A stretch of DNA of 64,000 nucleotides from Gluconacetobacter dulcium (GTDB lineage: Bacteria; Pseudomonadota; Alphaproteobacteria; Acetobacterales; Acetobacteraceae). The stretch covers positions 62,001 through 126,000 of the forward strand of contig NZ_JABEQN010000004.1 of the NCBI RefSeq assembly GCF_014174165.1. Direction: 5' to 3'. A program made the position numbers and the translations under genes. Positions 10,246 to 18,173 of the stretch are shown in pieces; the first letter of the stretch is position 1; each line of letters starts with the position of its first letter. The notes beneath the pieces are model-generated. The model saw only the letters and a list, made by a program, of their open reading frames with translations, was not told the DNA's origin and did no database searches.

Positions 10246-10259
10246 GTTATTTGAATAAC
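10246..10259. promoter_or_regulatory. AT-rich palindrome in aco divergent region
   Basis: GTTATT-TG-AATAAC is a perfect 14-bp palindrome midway between acoA and the regulator gene. Its position fits a promoter or operator in a region otherwise richer in G+C. Confidence 0.35.
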
Positions 10260-10284
10260 GAATATGTGACTCGGTCTGTCCGCT

Positions 10285-10304
10285 CTGTCGCGTTCCTGCG
10301 ACAG
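10285..10304. promoter_or_regulatory. Candidate binding site of the GAF-Fis regulator
   Basis: Inverted repeat CTGTCGC-N6-GCGACAG. The TGT-N-ACA outer arrangement resembles sites bound by Fis-type helix-turn-helix domains of AcoR-like activators. It lies about 50 bp upstream of the regulator start and about 130 bp upstream of acoA, so it could serve either gene. Confidence 0.4.
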
Positions 10305-10352
10305 GCGGGACGGGTTAAATGAAGACAGGCTATAACCGTTCGGAAGAGACGG

Positions 10353-11300
10353 ATGATGTTGCAGACGCCATCACCTTGGGTGGCCGGCCCCGTGCCGGCC
10401 GCCGCTGTTGCCCGGATGCAGCTTGCCGCATCGTGGCAACGCTGCGAGGGCGATTATGCCCTGGACCCGGCGCAATCCGGGCTTACCGACCTGCTGTCGT
10501 GCTTCGAGCTGCGCCAGTCCTGCGACGAGGCTGGACCGCTGCTGCGGTTTGCCGATGCCGAACTGGACCGGTTGCATGTGATCGTGCGCGACATGGAATA
10601 TGCGGTTCTGCTGGCCGACCGGACTGGCACCGTGCTGACCCGCCGCACCGTGCGGGACAGCGAGCGCGGCTGCCGGCGCTGGCATCTGTGGCCCGGCGCG
10701 CGGTGGAACGAGCGCGAGGAAGGGACCAACGGCATCGGGACCTGCCTGGCGGAGCGGCGGCCCGTCACGGTGCATATGAACCAGCACTGGCGGATGAATC
10801 TGCGCTATCTGACCTGCACCGCCGTGCCGGTCTATGACGCGCTGGGGCGACTGGCGGGGGCGCTGGATGCCAGTTCGTATCATCCCGACCCGGATGCCCG
10901 CGATGTTGCGCTGATCCGCAATACGATCACCGAGGCGGCGCGGCGGATCGAGGCGCGCTGTTTCAGCGACCTGTATCGCGGGCACATGATCGTGACCATG
11001 GGGGCGGATGATGGAACGTCGGCCCCGTTGCTGGCGCTGGATGCCGAGCGCCGGGTCGTCGGTGCTACCCATGCCGCGCGCCGGGAAATGGGGCTGGAGG
11101 ACGGCGACGAGCTGGCATTCTGCCTGATGGACGAGCGGGGGCCGGGACGGGATGGCTTTCGCGTGGCGGAGAAGGCGGTGGTCGAGGCGGCCCTGGCCTC
11201 CGCGCGGGGCAATGTCAGCGCGGCGGCGCGGCAATTGGGGATCAGCCGGTCGACCCTGCACCGGAAGATAAAAACCCTGGCGATCGACGCCGAATCGTAG
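10353..11300 (+). CDS. GAF-Fis transcriptional regulator, AcoR-like but without AAA+ domain
   Basis: 315 residues. Residues about 60-210 match the N-terminal sensory part of AcoR-family regulators (LLADRTGTVL, EREEGTNGIGTCLAER, RYLTCTAVPVYDALGRLAG, ALDASSYHPDP). The C-terminal ~45 residues form a Fis-type helix-turn-helix (GNVSAAARQLGISRSTLHR). The central sigma-54-interacting AAA+ domain of true AcoR (with its GAFTGA loop) is absent, with only about 65 residues linking the two parts. It therefore cannot remodel sigma-54 polymerase and should act as a repressor or sigma-70-type activator. Its divergent position makes acoABC the likely target. The start has tandem ATGs (10353, 10356) after a GGAAGAG site. 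Confidence 0.82.
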   Translation: MMLQTPSPWVAGPVPAAAVARMQLAASWQRCEGDYALDPAQSGLTDLLSCFELRQSCDEAGPLLRFADAELDRLHVIVRDMEYAVLLADRTGTVLTRRTVRDSERGCRRWHLWPGARWNEREEGTNGIGTCLAERRPVTVHMNQHWRMNLRYLTCTAVPVYDALGRLAGALDASSYHPDPDARDVALIRNTITEAARRIEARCFSDLYRGHMIVTMGADDGTSAPLLALDAERRVVGATHAARREMGLEDGDELAFCLMDERGPGRDGFRVAEKAVVEAALASARGNVSAAARQLGISRSTLHRKIKTLAIDAES

Positions 11301-11304
11301 GGGT

Positions 11305-11330
11305 TTCCAGGGGGGATTTCCCCCCTGGAA
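11305..11330. terminator. Bidirectional hairpin between regulator and purK
   Basis: Perfect 11-bp stem TTCCAGGGGGG / CCCCCCTGGAA with a 4-nt ATTT loop in the 38-bp gap between convergent genes. A short T-run (GCTTT) follows on the plus strand. Confidence 0.65.
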
Positions 11331-11338
11331 GCAGGGCT

Positions 11339-12514
11339 TTAGCCGGTGGGGTCGTCCTGCCGGCCGTGGCCTTCGGCCAGCGGCCCCAAGGCGGCGTCGA
11401 CTCCGAATTCGCCGGGCAATGCGCCGGCGGGGAACAGGACGTTGACGTGGCCCATCTTGCGGCCGGGCCGCGCTTCGACCTTGCCGTAATGATGCGGCAG
11501 CAGGCCCGGCGTCGCCAGGATGGCCGGCCAGAGCGCCATGTCGTCGGGGCCGACGAGGTTCTTCATCACCGCGTCGGAATGCCGGACGGCCGGAGGCAAC
11601 GGCAGGCCGGTGACGGCGCGGACATGCATGGCGAACTGGTCGACCGGGCAGGCATCCATGGTCCAGTGGCCGGAATTGTGCGGACGCGGCGCGATCTCGT
11701 TGACCAGGACCCGGCCGTCGCGATCGACGAACATCTCGACACCCAGCAGTCCCACCAGGTCCAGCGCGTCGGCGATCCGCAGGGCGATCTTGCGGGCATC
11801 GTCCCGGATCGTCTCGGGCACACGGGCGGGAGCGAGGCTGAGGTCGAGGATGCCTTTCCGGTGGCGGTTTTCCGTCACGTCGAATGTGACCGCGATGCCG
11901 TCCAGCCCTCTTGCGACCATCACGCTGATTTCGCAGGCGAAATCCACCATGCCTTCCGCGACCAGGGGATGGGGGGCCAGCGTGTCGAAGGCGGGCTGCA
12001 TGTCTTCGTCGCGATGGATGCGGCTCTGGCCCTTGCCGTCATAGCCCAGGCGGGTGGTCTTGAGGATGAAGGGCAGGCCGAGATCGGCACGGGCGGCGGA
12101 CAGGTCGGCGGGCGTGCCGACTTCGCGCCATGGCGCCACGGGAATGCCGGCTTTGGTCAAAAAGCGCTTTTCGGCCACGCGATCCTGGCTGATGCGCAGG
12201 ATACGGCCGGACGGGCGTACCGGGCGGAGGGCTGCCAGCAGTTCCAGCCCGTCGGCGCTGATATTCTCGAATTCGAAGGTGACGACATCGACGGCCGTGG
12301 CGAAGCGGCGCAGGGCGTCGGGGTCGTCATAGGCGCCGATGGTGATTGTGTGGGCGACCTGCGCCGCCGGGCCGTCCGGCTCGTTGGTCAGGATATGGAC
12401 CCGGTAGCCCAGGCGGGCGGCGGCGATGGCGGACATGCGGCCGAGCTGGCCGCCGCCGACGATGCCCAGGACCGCGCCGGGGGGCAGGGCGGCGGGAGAG
12501 GAAGGCGCGCTCAT
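11339..12514 (-). CDS. purK: N5-carboxyaminoimidazole ribonucleotide synthetase
   Basis: 391-residue ATP-grasp enzyme that converts AIR, bicarbonate and ATP to N5-CAIR in purine synthesis. The N-terminus has the PurK dinucleotide-like start [19 protein letters not shown]; the ATP-grasp core follows ([45 protein letters not shown]). The start at 12514 overlaps the purE stop by 4 nt; the reading frame stays open further upstream, but that part is inside purE. The C-terminal ~30 residues ([19 protein letters not shown]) are a short tail beyond the catalytic fold. It forms an operon with purE, whose mutase uses its product. Confidence 0.95.
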   Translation of the reverse strand: MSAPSSPAALPPGAVLGIVGGGQLGRMSAIAAARLGYRVHILTNEPDGPAAQVAHTITIGAYDDPDALRRFATAVDVVTFEFENISADGLELLAALRPVRPSGRILRISQDRVAEKRFLTKAGIPVAPWREVGTPADLSAARADLGLPFILKTTRLGYDGKGQSRIHRDEDMQPAFDTLAPHPLVAEGMVDFACEISVMVARGLDGIAVTFDVTENRHRKGILDLSLAPARVPETIRDDARKIALRIADALDLVGLLGVEMFVDRDGRVLVNEIAPRPHNSGHWTMDACPVDQFAMHVRAVTGLPLPPAVRHSDAVMKNLVGPDDMALWPAILATPGLLPHHYGKVEARPGRKMGHVNVLFPAGALPGEFGVDAALGPLAEGHGRQDDPTG

Positions 12515-13038
12515 CGAGACGGGCTGTCCGCGACCGCGTCGGTCTGGGCCTGGCGCCAGGCCGACAGCCGGCCGGACAGGCCGGTATCGTTCAGGGCCAG
12601 GATCGAGGCGGCCATCAGGGCGGCGTTGATGGCGCCCGCCTTGCCGATGGCCAGTGTGCCGACGGGCACGCCGCCGGGCATCTGGACGATCGACAGCAGG
12701 CTGTCCATGCCCTTCAGGGCGTGGGATTCCACCGGTACGCCCAGAACCGGCAGGATGGTCCAGGCCGCGCACATGCCCGGCAGATGCGCGGCGCCGCCTG
12801 CGCCGGCGATGATGACCGAGAGCCCGCGCGCGGCGGCGGTGCGGGCATAGTCGGCCAGGCGGTCGGGCGTGCGGTGCGCGGAGACGATCCGGACCTCGTG
12901 CGCGACCTCCAGCGCCTCCAGCACCGCTACGGCATGCCGCATGGTTTCCCAGTCGGACTGGCTGCCCATGATCATTCCGACCCGAGGCTCGGCCTGGGAG
13001 GTGGAATGGGGGGAGAGGGGGGGAGGCGTATCGGTCAC
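12511..13038 (-). CDS. purE: N5-carboxyaminoimidazole ribonucleotide mutase
   Basis: 175-residue class I PurE that rearranges N5-CAIR to CAIR. The nucleotide-binding start [34 protein letters not shown] and the [27 protein letters not shown] stretch are all conserved (the last is longer than quoted elsewhere but continuous). The annotated start is GTG at 13038, giving a 20-residue unstructured leader before the fold; an internal ATG at 12978 is an alternative. It is translationally coupled to purK by a 4-nt overlap, and the pair lies downstream of a small DUF465 gene on the same strand. Confidence 0.95.
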   Translation of the reverse strand: MTDTPPPLSPHSTSQAEPRVGMIMGSQSDWETMRHAVAVLEALEVAHEVRIVSAHRTPDRLADYARTAAARGLSVIIAGAGGAAHLPGMCAAWTILPVLGVPVESHALKGMDSLLSIVQMPGGVPVGTLAIGKAGAINAALMAASILALNDTGLSGRLSAWRQAQTDAVADSPSR

Positions 13039-13081
13039 GCTGGTCGGCTTTCGGGACTGCGGAGAGGGGAGAGAGGGAGGT

Positions 13082-13282
13082 TCAGGCGATGCTGTCGGGG
13101 ATCAGGCGGCTTTCCAGCCACGAGATTTCGTCCTTCAGCAGCAGCTTGCGCTTCTTCAGCCGCTGGAGCTGGAGCTGATCCATCGGATGCAGCGCCAGAC
13201 GGCCGATGACGGTATCAAGGTCGCGGTGTTCGCTGCGCAGTTCGTGCAGCTTACGGAGCACGGTATCCCGGTCAGTCAGCAT
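13082..13282 (-). CDS. DUF465 (YdcH-like) small coiled-coil protein A
   Basis: 66 residues from the ATG at 13282 (an upstream in-frame start at 13315 is less likely). It is highly charged and helical: [19 protein letters not shown] then [20 protein letters not shown], the typical DUF465/YdcH pattern in which one helix carries HRxLD and the second LKKxKLxLKDE. Function in alphaproteobacteria is not known to me. A second, divergent DUF465 gene starts 173 bp away on the other strand. It may be co-transcribed with purEK downstream on the same strand (43 bp gap). Confidence 0.8.
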   Translation of the reverse strand: MLTDRDTVLRKLHELRSEHRDLDTVIGRLALHPMDQLQLQRLKKRKLLLKDEISWLESRLIPDSIA

Positions 13283-13455
13283 TGTACCCCGTCTCGCATG
13301 TGGTCGGTCACGCATTCTACCGACTCTTGCCGCGATGGCGAGAACCCGATAGCGCGCATGACCGCCTTGGTGAGTCCTGCAATTTTAGCATGCACCGCGC
13401 CAGCGTGGCTGGCCTAGGCTATCTGCTGTCGGAAACGCAACTCGCTGGAGGCATC

Positions 13456-13626
13456 ATGTCCCACGAACCCAGACTCCGTAGCCTGCGCCTGCGTCACGCC
13501 CGCCTCGATGACAGAATCTTCGACGAGGACCACCGACCGTCGCCGGACCTGAGCGTTCTGCGACGGCTGAAGGTGGAGAAGCTGCGGATCAAGGAAGAAA
13601 TCGAGCGGCTTTCTCATCCGGCGTGA
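13456..13626 (+). CDS. DUF465 (YdcH-like) small coiled-coil protein B
   Basis: 56 residues starting at ATG 13456 after a CTGGAGG site. Same architecture as the neighbouring gene on the opposite strand: LRLRHARLDDRIFDEDHRP, a short proline break, then LRRLKVEKLRIKEEIERL. The two proteins share the two-helix pattern but differ clearly in sequence, so they are old paralogues and not a recent duplication. In alphaproteobacteria two DUF465 genes often sit close together. No catalytic residues are visible. Confidence 0.72.
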   Translation: MSHEPRLRSLRLRHARLDDRIFDEDHRPSPDLSVLRRLKVEKLRIKEEIERLSHPA

Positions 13627-13679
13627 GCCTGGGCGACCAGACAGGAGACGGGCGGGCATGATCTGCCCGCCCTTGCCGG

Positions 13680-14258
13680 TCAGTTGGCGTCTTCGCCGAT
13701 TTCCAGCGGCACCGGGACGGCCTGGCCTTCGCGGGTCAGGCGCTCGTTCGCGGCCTGGACCATGGCGTTGAGGTCGGTCTGGCTGCACAGGCCCAGAATC
13801 ACCGGATCGCGCGGCTTGATGTTGGCGCTGTTCCAATGTTGGCGGTCGCGCACCTTGGCGATCGTGTCCTTGGTGGTGCCGAGCAGCTTGACGATCTGTG
13901 GCTCGGAAAGCTGCGGGAAATTGCGCAGGACGAACGCGATCGCGTCGGGGCGGTCGTTGCGCTTGGCGACGGGGGTGTAGCGCGCGCCCTTGGCCCGGCG
14001 ATGGATCGGGTTGGGCGTGGACAGCACCTTCAGCCGCAGGTCCGGATTGGCTTCGCAGCGCGCGATGTCGTCCGGACGGACCTGGTGATTGGCGACCGGA
14101 TCGTAACCCACGATGCCCTGCGCGACTTCGCCATCGGCGATGGCCTGGACCTCCAGCGGGTGCATGCCGCAGAATTCCGCGATCTGGGTGAAGGTCAGTG
14201 CCGTCTTTTCGATCAGCCACACGGCGGTGGCCTTCGGCATCAGGGGCAGTGCATTCAT
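13680..14258 (-). CDS. trcR: DUF1013 / TrcR-type cell-cycle transcriptional regulator
   Basis: 192 residues matching the alphaproteobacterial DUF1013 family: LPLMPKATAVWLIEKTALTF, AEFCGMHPLEVQAIADGEV, DPVANHQVRPDDIARCEANP, and RNDRPDAIAFVLRNFPQL followed by a second helix-turn-helix-like part (SEPQIVKLLGTTKDTIAKVRDR). The conserved N-terminal 'LP-M-KATAVWL' and the two HTH-like segments suggest DNA binding; members have been named TrcR after the Rickettsia regulator. Targets cannot be read from this locus. It stands alone between the DUF465 pair and hsp20, with its own spacer of 237 bp upstream. Name confidence is lower than family confidence. Confidence 0.85.
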   Translation of the reverse strand: MNALPLMPKATAVWLIEKTALTFTQIAEFCGMHPLEVQAIADGEVAQGIVGYDPVANHQVRPDDIARCEANPDLRLKVLSTPNPIHRRAKGARYTPVAKRNDRPDAIAFVLRNFPQLSEPQIVKLLGTTKDTIAKVRDRQHWNSANIKPRDPVILGLCSQTDLNAMVQAANERLTREGQAVPVPLEIGEDAN

Positions 14259-14428
14259 GATAACGGGTCCTAACTGCGCAATGGGTGGCGCCGCGCAGGC
14301 ACCCGGTCCATGTCAGCGTCCCGGAACCCGGTCCACCGCTGCGTGCCTGCAGACGCGCAATGACTTGATGACCGATATGGGGCCGTTCGGGGGAGTGGGT
14401 CAAGGGCGGGCGGCGTGTGCCGGCCATG

Positions 14429-14456
14429 AAAAAAGGGCCGGACTTGCGCCCGGCCC
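14429..14456 (-). terminator. Intrinsic terminator of hsp20
   Basis: Read on the minus strand: a 7-bp stem GGGCCGG / CCGGCCC with an 8-nt loop followed directly by six T residues, 39 nt after the hsp20 stop. This is the clearest rho-independent terminator in the window. Confidence 0.8.
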
Positions 14457-14495
14457 CCTGTTGTGTGGACTGTACTGCCCGAACCGTGCGGACGG

Positions 14496-14993
14496 TCAGG
14501 CGGCGTGTTCGGCTGGCGCCGCGTTTGTGCCGTCATTGGCTACTGCCGGTGCGGGCTGGGCCGAAACGGCGGGGGCGCCGGTACCGACGGGAATGCGGCG
14601 GGGCTTCAGGGCCTCGGGCACGAAGTGCCGGACGGCGACGCGCAACAGGCCGTTCGTCAGGTCCGCGTTGTCGACCACGATGTGGTCGGCAAGGACGAAG
14701 CGGCGCTCGAAGGCCCGGGTGGCGATACCGCGATGCAGCACTTCGCCCGCGGGCGCGGCATTGGCCAGACGGCCGGCCACCACCAGCGTGTTGTCCTGGA
14801 CCGTGAGTTCGATATCCTCGGGGCCGAAACCGGCGACCGCCATGGTCAGGACGTAACTGTCCTCGCGCAGCTTTTCGATATTGTAGGGGGGATAGGACGG
14901 ACCCGCCGGGTTCTGGGCGGCATTGTCCACGAGGCGCGCCAGACGGTCGAAACCGATGGCGGTACGGAACAGCGGTGCGAAATCATAGGTCAT
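14496..14993 (-). CDS. Small heat shock protein Hsp20 (IbpA class)
   Basis: 165-residue alpha-crystallin-domain chaperone that holds unfolding proteins in an ATP-independent way. The N-terminal FAPLFRTAIGFDRLARLVD is the class A (IbpA-like) start; the crystallin domain runs about residues 38-130 (YPPYNIEKLREDSYVLTMAVAG, HRGIATRAFERRFVLAD, VDNADLTNGLLRVAV), followed by the PEALKPRRIPV tail containing the I-x-V-type motif. The last 30 residues are an Ala/Pro-rich extension. A strong SD (GAGGAGG) precedes the ATG but is predicted to be paired in a ROSE-like hairpin, so expression is probably temperature-gated. A T-rich terminator follows the gene. Confidence 0.93.
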   Translation of the reverse strand: MTYDFAPLFRTAIGFDRLARLVDNAAQNPAGPSYPPYNIEKLREDSYVLTMAVAGFGPEDIELTVQDNTLVVAGRLANAAPAGEVLHRGIATRAFERRFVLADHIVVDNADLTNGLLRVAVRHFVPEALKPRRIPVGTGAPAVSAQPAPAVANDGTNAAPAEHAA

Positions 14994-15060
14994 GTCAACC
15001 TCCTCGACAGCAAGGTCAATTCAGCCGGCCGTATTTGGCCCCTCGACGAGCGGGCCGGAG
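14994..15060 (-). promoter_or_regulatory. ROSE-like RNA thermometer in the hsp20 leader
   Basis: On the minus strand CCTTGCT is separated by the 4-nt loop GTCG from the Shine-Dalgarno AGGAGG. Pairing gives U-A, C-G, G-G mismatch, U-A, U-G, C-G: the characteristic UUGCU anti-SD helix with a G-G mismatch described for ROSE elements of rhizobial small heat shock genes. A second hairpin (GGCCC / GGGCC arms, about 15037-15056) lies upstream. The call is based on sequence pattern only. Confidence 0.6.
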
Positions 15061-15100
15061 CCTGACTGGCGGAAACCCGAATGGCGTTTCCGTATCCCTG

Positions 15101-15129
15101 ATGTGAGAAACCCCGCCCCCCGGTTCAAG
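15101..15129 (-). promoter_or_regulatory. Candidate sigma-32 (RpoH) promoter of hsp20
   Basis: Minus-strand CTTGAA (15124-15129) and CTCACAT (15101-15107), 16 nt apart, partly match the RpoH consensus CTTGAA / CCCCAT-T. The -10 match is weak. It would give a leader of about 100 nt, enough to hold the ROSE-like element. Confidence 0.3.
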
Positions 15130-15187
15130 GGGCAGGGCTCTGCAAACATGCCGATGTGGCGGGCGGGGGATGTTGCCCCCGCGGCCT

Positions 15188-15418
15188 TTACGCCTTGGCG
15201 CGGCGGCCCAGACCACCGAACTTCTTGTTGAACTTCGCCACCTGGCCCCCGGTGTCGAGCATGCGCTGCACGCCGGTCCACGCGGGATGCGACTTGGGGT
15301 CGATGTCCAGGCGCAGCGTCGCGCCGGGCTGCCCGTAGCAGGAACGGGTCTTGTATTCGGTGCCATCGGTCATGATGACATTGATTTCGTGATAGTCGGG
15401 GTGAATGCCGGATTTCAT
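15188..15418 (-). CDS. rpmE: 50S ribosomal protein bL31
   Basis: 76 residues from the ATG at 15418 ([19 protein letters not shown]); an in-frame TTG two codons upstream is less likely. It has the long alphaproteobacterial form of L31 with SHPAWTG and KFNKKFGGL. The CxxC zinc-binding pairs of the C+ type are missing; only one Cys (SCYGQ) remains, so it is the zinc-independent type. L31 bridges the ribosomal subunits. It is transcribed away from mscL, with 236 bp between the two starts. A GC-rich inverted repeat (15163-15182) directly follows the stop on the minus strand but has no T-run. Confidence 0.95.
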   Translation of the reverse strand: MKSGIHPDYHEINVIMTDGTEYKTRSCYGQPGATLRLDIDPKSHPAWTGVQRMLDTGGQVAKFNKKFGGLGRRAKA

Positions 15419-15654
15419 CGTCAAACCTTCATGCTGGACCCGCCGATGCCGACCGGGGGCGTTTGCATGGGCGTATAGATGAGGCGCGGCGCGGGATCAA
15501 CGCCTATCTGCCGGCGTTCCGGCGTTCCGCCGGGCTGGTTTGAAGCGATCGGCAGACGATTGCCGCATGCAACGCGGCGGCCTGTGTTTTGTTGTTCATG
15601 TGGTATCAACCGGATTGCTATCAATTCCGTGTCGGCAATGCACAAGGAGGCTCC

Positions 15655-16125
15655 ATGTCCGTCAAGGCCCCGTCCATCCATACTCCGGGATGGGTTTCGG
15701 AATTCCGCGCCTTTCTCATGCGCGGAAACGTCGTCGACCTTGCGGTCGGTGTCATCATCGGTGCGGCGTTCACCGCGATCGTCAACAGTCTGGTCAAGGA
15801 CATCTTTACGCCCTTCATCGGGTTGCTGATCGGCGGTATCGACTTCACCAACGTCTTCGTCACGCTGCGCGGGCCGCATCTGGCGACCCTGGCGGAGGCA
15901 CAGAAGGCCGGTGCGGTGACGATCAATATCGGGCTGTTCCTGAACGCGCTGATCCAGTTCATCATCATCGGCTTCGTCATCTTCTGGGTGGTCAAGGCCG
16001 TGAACCGGCTGACCGTGAAGCATGAGGCCGCTCCGGCCGCGCCGCCGCCGCCGCCGCCGCCGCGCAGCGAAGTGCTACTGGAAGATATTCGCGACCTGCT
16101 GGCCGCGAAGAAGACCACGCCCTGA
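15655..16125 (+). CDS. mscL: Large-conductance mechanosensitive channel MscL
   Basis: 156 residues starting at ATG 15655 after a perfect AAGGAGG site. Inner-membrane homopentamer that opens on membrane tension and protects against osmotic downshock. The N-terminal amphipathic helix (EFRAFLMRGNVVDLAVGVIIG) leads into TM1 (about 25-48), a periplasmic loop of about 35 residues, and TM2 (about 85-110: LIQFIIIGFVIFWVVKAVN). The cytoplasmic C-terminal helix EVLLEDIRDLLAAKK is joined to TM2 by an unusually proline-rich linker (eight consecutive-type prolines around residue 130). A GC-rich hairpin separates it from the convergent SDR gene. Confidence 0.95.
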   Translation: MSVKAPSIHTPGWVSEFRAFLMRGNVVDLAVGVIIGAAFTAIVNSLVKDIFTPFIGLLIGGIDFTNVFVTLRGPHLATLAEAQKAGAVTINIGLFLNALIQFIIIGFVIFWVVKAVNRLTVKHEAAPAAPPPPPPPRSEVLLEDIRDLLAAKKTTP

Positions 16126-16134
16126 GACGGGGGC

Positions 16135-16162
16135 GCCGCCATCCGCGCTGGCGGGTGGCGGC
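16135..16162. terminator. Bidirectional hairpin between mscL and SDR gene
   Basis: 12-bp stem GCCGCCATCCGC / GCGGGTGGCGGC (one G-U pair) with a 4-nt loop between convergent genes. No T-run on either side. Confidence 0.5.
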
Positions 16163-16168
16163 GGGCTG

Positions 16169-16900
16169 TCAGGCCGTTAGGCCGCCATCGACGGCGAGGC
16201 ATGTGCCGGTGATGTAGCCGGCGCGGGGGCTGGCCAGGAACGACACCATATCCGCGATATCGGAGACCTTGCCGTAGCTGTCGGTGGCGGTGAAGCCGCG
16301 GATGGTGGCCGCGGCGTCGCCGTGCGCCGGGTTGAGGTCGGTGTCGATCGGGCCGGGTTCCACCACGTTGGCTGTGATGCCCCGCGCGCCCAGGTCGCGC
16401 GCCACGCCGCGGGCGAAGCCGCCCAGCGCCGCCTTGGTGGCGGAATAGAGCGAGATGCCGGGGAAGGGCGCGCGCGCGCCGAACGCCGAGCCGATATAGA
16501 TCAGCCGGCCGCCGGTACCCATATGTTTGACGGCTTCCATGGTTTCCACCATCGCCGCGCGCACGTTCAGGTGCAGGGTGCGGTCGATCTGCTCCACTGT
16601 CATCTCGCCGATCGGGCCGTAGGGGTAGATCCCGGCATTGCACACCAGAATGTCCAGCCGGCCCAGGGTCGCCACGGTCTGGGTGATGGCGGCGATGTTG
16701 CCGTGGGTCGTGGCGCCGTCGGCCTGGATGGCCACCGCCCGGCGCCCGAGGGCCTCGATCGTGGCCACGACCTGGGCGGCGGCGGTGGCGTTGCTGGCGT
16801 AGGTCACGGCGATGTCGAAGCCGTCTTCAGCCAGTTTCGCGGCGATCGCGGCGCCGATTCCACGGCTTCCGCCAGTCACGAGGGCGACACGTTGGGTCAT
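16169..16900 (-). CDS. Short-chain dehydrogenase/reductase (FabG-like)
   Basis: 243 residues from the ATG at 16900. Classical SDR: cofactor motif TGGSRGIG (residues 9-16), NAG in ILVCNAGIYPYG, catalytic Ser in YIGSAFGA and YSATK active site, then PGPIDTDL. The substitution pattern after the second strand (VTYASNA) favours NADP(H). It resembles 3-oxoacyl-ACP reductase-like SDRs of unknown substrate; nothing in the neighbourhood fixes the reaction. An alternative start lies 9 nt upstream (16909). The gene diverges from the ABC pair that begins at about 17100. Confidence 0.85.
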   Translation of the reverse strand: MTQRVALVTGGSRGIGAAIAAKLAEDGFDIAVTYASNATAAAQVVATIEALGRRAVAIQADGATTHGNIAAITQTVATLGRLDILVCNAGIYPYGPIGEMTVEQIDRTLHLNVRAAMVETMEAVKHMGTGGRLIYIGSAFGARAPFPGISLYSATKAALGGFARGVARDLGARGITANVVEPGPIDTDLNPAHGDAAATIRGFTATDSYGKVSDIADMVSFLASPRAGYITGTCLAVDGGLTA

Positions 16901-17099
16901 GGATCTCATCCTTGGTTTCGGAGGTTGAAGGGGCGGCGCGTCGGTATGGACGATGCGGCCCGAATGGAACAGATAAAGTTTCGGGTAAAAAGCCAAAGGA
17001 CTACAGGGAATTTCATAGGCGCGTCATGCCCCGCCGGTCATTGACATGCGACCCCTCCATGGACCTTGCCGCTGTTCGACAGAAATCCTTGCGGGCGAT

Positions 17100-18173
17100 A
17101 TGGATAGGGTCATGACGGCGATCAAACCTAGCTTGACCGAAGAAGCCGTGATCGTGGCGCATCGCCCGGATCGTTCTTCTGGTTTTGCGGCGAGGTTGTT
17201 CGCGCTTGAGCGCAGAAGCATGAAAAATGCCATCAAGGCTTGCTTTGCCTTGCGGCGTGACCGGGTGCTGGCCCTTTTCATACTCGCGGGGTTTCTGTCA
17301 TTCCTCCATTTCTGGGGAGGGAGCCAGCCTTGGCCGATGACGGCAGGGGGGGGCGGGGGCGTGGCGTGTCTGCTGGGTTTCGGGATCGAGCGGTTTCTGG
17401 ACGGCCGGCTTGCCTTTCACGAAACCGATGGCCTGTTGCCTGTCGCGGCATTGCGGCGCCAAGAGCGCCGACAATACAAAATGGCGTGGCATCTGGTCGG
17501 GTTCGGCGTTGCGGCCTTCATGATGCTGGTCCTGCGCGCGGCCCTGCTGCCGGTCATCGTGCCTGGATATGTCGCGGGTGCCTTGTGTGGGCAGGTGACG
17601 CTTCATGTCGTGCGGTCGATAGCGCCGGTGAGGGCGGCGGCGGTCAGGCGGCGTGTTCTCATCTGGCCGCGTCGCTGGCTGGCCGGTTTGGGGGCGGCCG
17701 TCGTGCTGGCGCCGGTTCTCCTGCTCGTTGCGCGACTGCCCGATCAGACCGCGCGCCTGTGGTTAGCGGGGATCGGGGCGGCTGTCATCGGTCTGGCATT
17801 GACCGGCATCGATCATGCCGTGGTGCGGTTCATGGCGGGTGCCGGGCATGCGCCGTGGCATGTCATCCGCCATCACGTACGGGGGCTGGTCGCGTTCTGT
17901 GTTCCGGCCGCGCTGGTTGCCTTTCTTGCCATCGGGCCGGCCGGGGGTGGCGTATTGCTCGCCGTCTCGGGTGGGAGCCTGTTTCTCGTATCGCTGAATA
18001 TTCTGGTTGCCCTGCTTTACGCTAAACAGGCGGCCTCGCTGGTCATCATGCTGACACTCGCCATGATTGTCGTGATCGCAAACATGTTGCCGATCGTGCT
18101 GCCCCTCTTCCTGATCATGCTCATCTGGCAGCTTGTCCGCCGGGCGGCGGCGCGGACATGGATCGTCGCATGA
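17100..18173 (+). CDS. Unrecognised polytopic membrane protein of an ABC system
   Basis: About 357 residues from ATG 17100; ATG 17112 is equally plausible and the frame is open back to 17046. I recognise no named family. A cytoplasmic N-terminus of about 55 residues with LFALERRSMKNAIKACFALR leads into roughly nine to ten hydrophobic segments (for example LALFILAGFLSFLHFWG, GFGVAAFMMLVLRAALLPV, WLAGLGAAVVLAPVLLLVA, ASLVIMLTLAMIVVIANML, IVLPLFLIMLIWQL). The stop overlaps the start of an ABC ATPase (ATGA at 18170), so it is most likely the permease half of a two-gene transporter, perhaps ABC-2-like. Substrate and direction are unknown. Confidence 0.7.
   Translation: MDRVMTAIKPSLTEEAVIVAHRPDRSSGFAARLFALERRSMKNAIKACFALRRDRVLALFILAGFLSFLHFWGGSQPWPMTAGGGGGVACLLGFGIERFLDGRLAFHETDGLLPVAALRRQERRQYKMAWHLVGFGVAAFMMLVLRAALLPVIVPGYVAGALCGQVTLHVVRSIAPVRAAAVRRRVLIWPRRWLAGLGAAVVLAPVLLLVARLPDQTARLWLAGIGAAVIGLALTGIDHAVVRFMAGAGHAPWHVIRHHVRGLVAFCVPAALVAFLAIGPAGGGVLLAVSGGSLFLVSLNILVALLYAKQAASLVIMLTLAMIVVIANMLPIVLPLFLIMLIWQLVRRAAARTWIVA

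Noticed and set aside
8140-10254. 704-residue plus-strand frame opposite acoAB
   Set aside because: Covers acoB and acoA in antisense; the acetoin dehydrogenase sequences are complete and conserved, this one is low complexity.
10319-10837. 172-residue plus-strand ORF starting before the regulator
   Set aside because: It is in another frame of the GAF-Fis regulator and has no family resemblance.
15163-15182. Intrinsic terminator after rpmE
   Set aside because: A 7-bp GCGGGGG/CCCCCGC repeat follows the stop but no T-run is present, so it is mentioned only in the rpmE entry.
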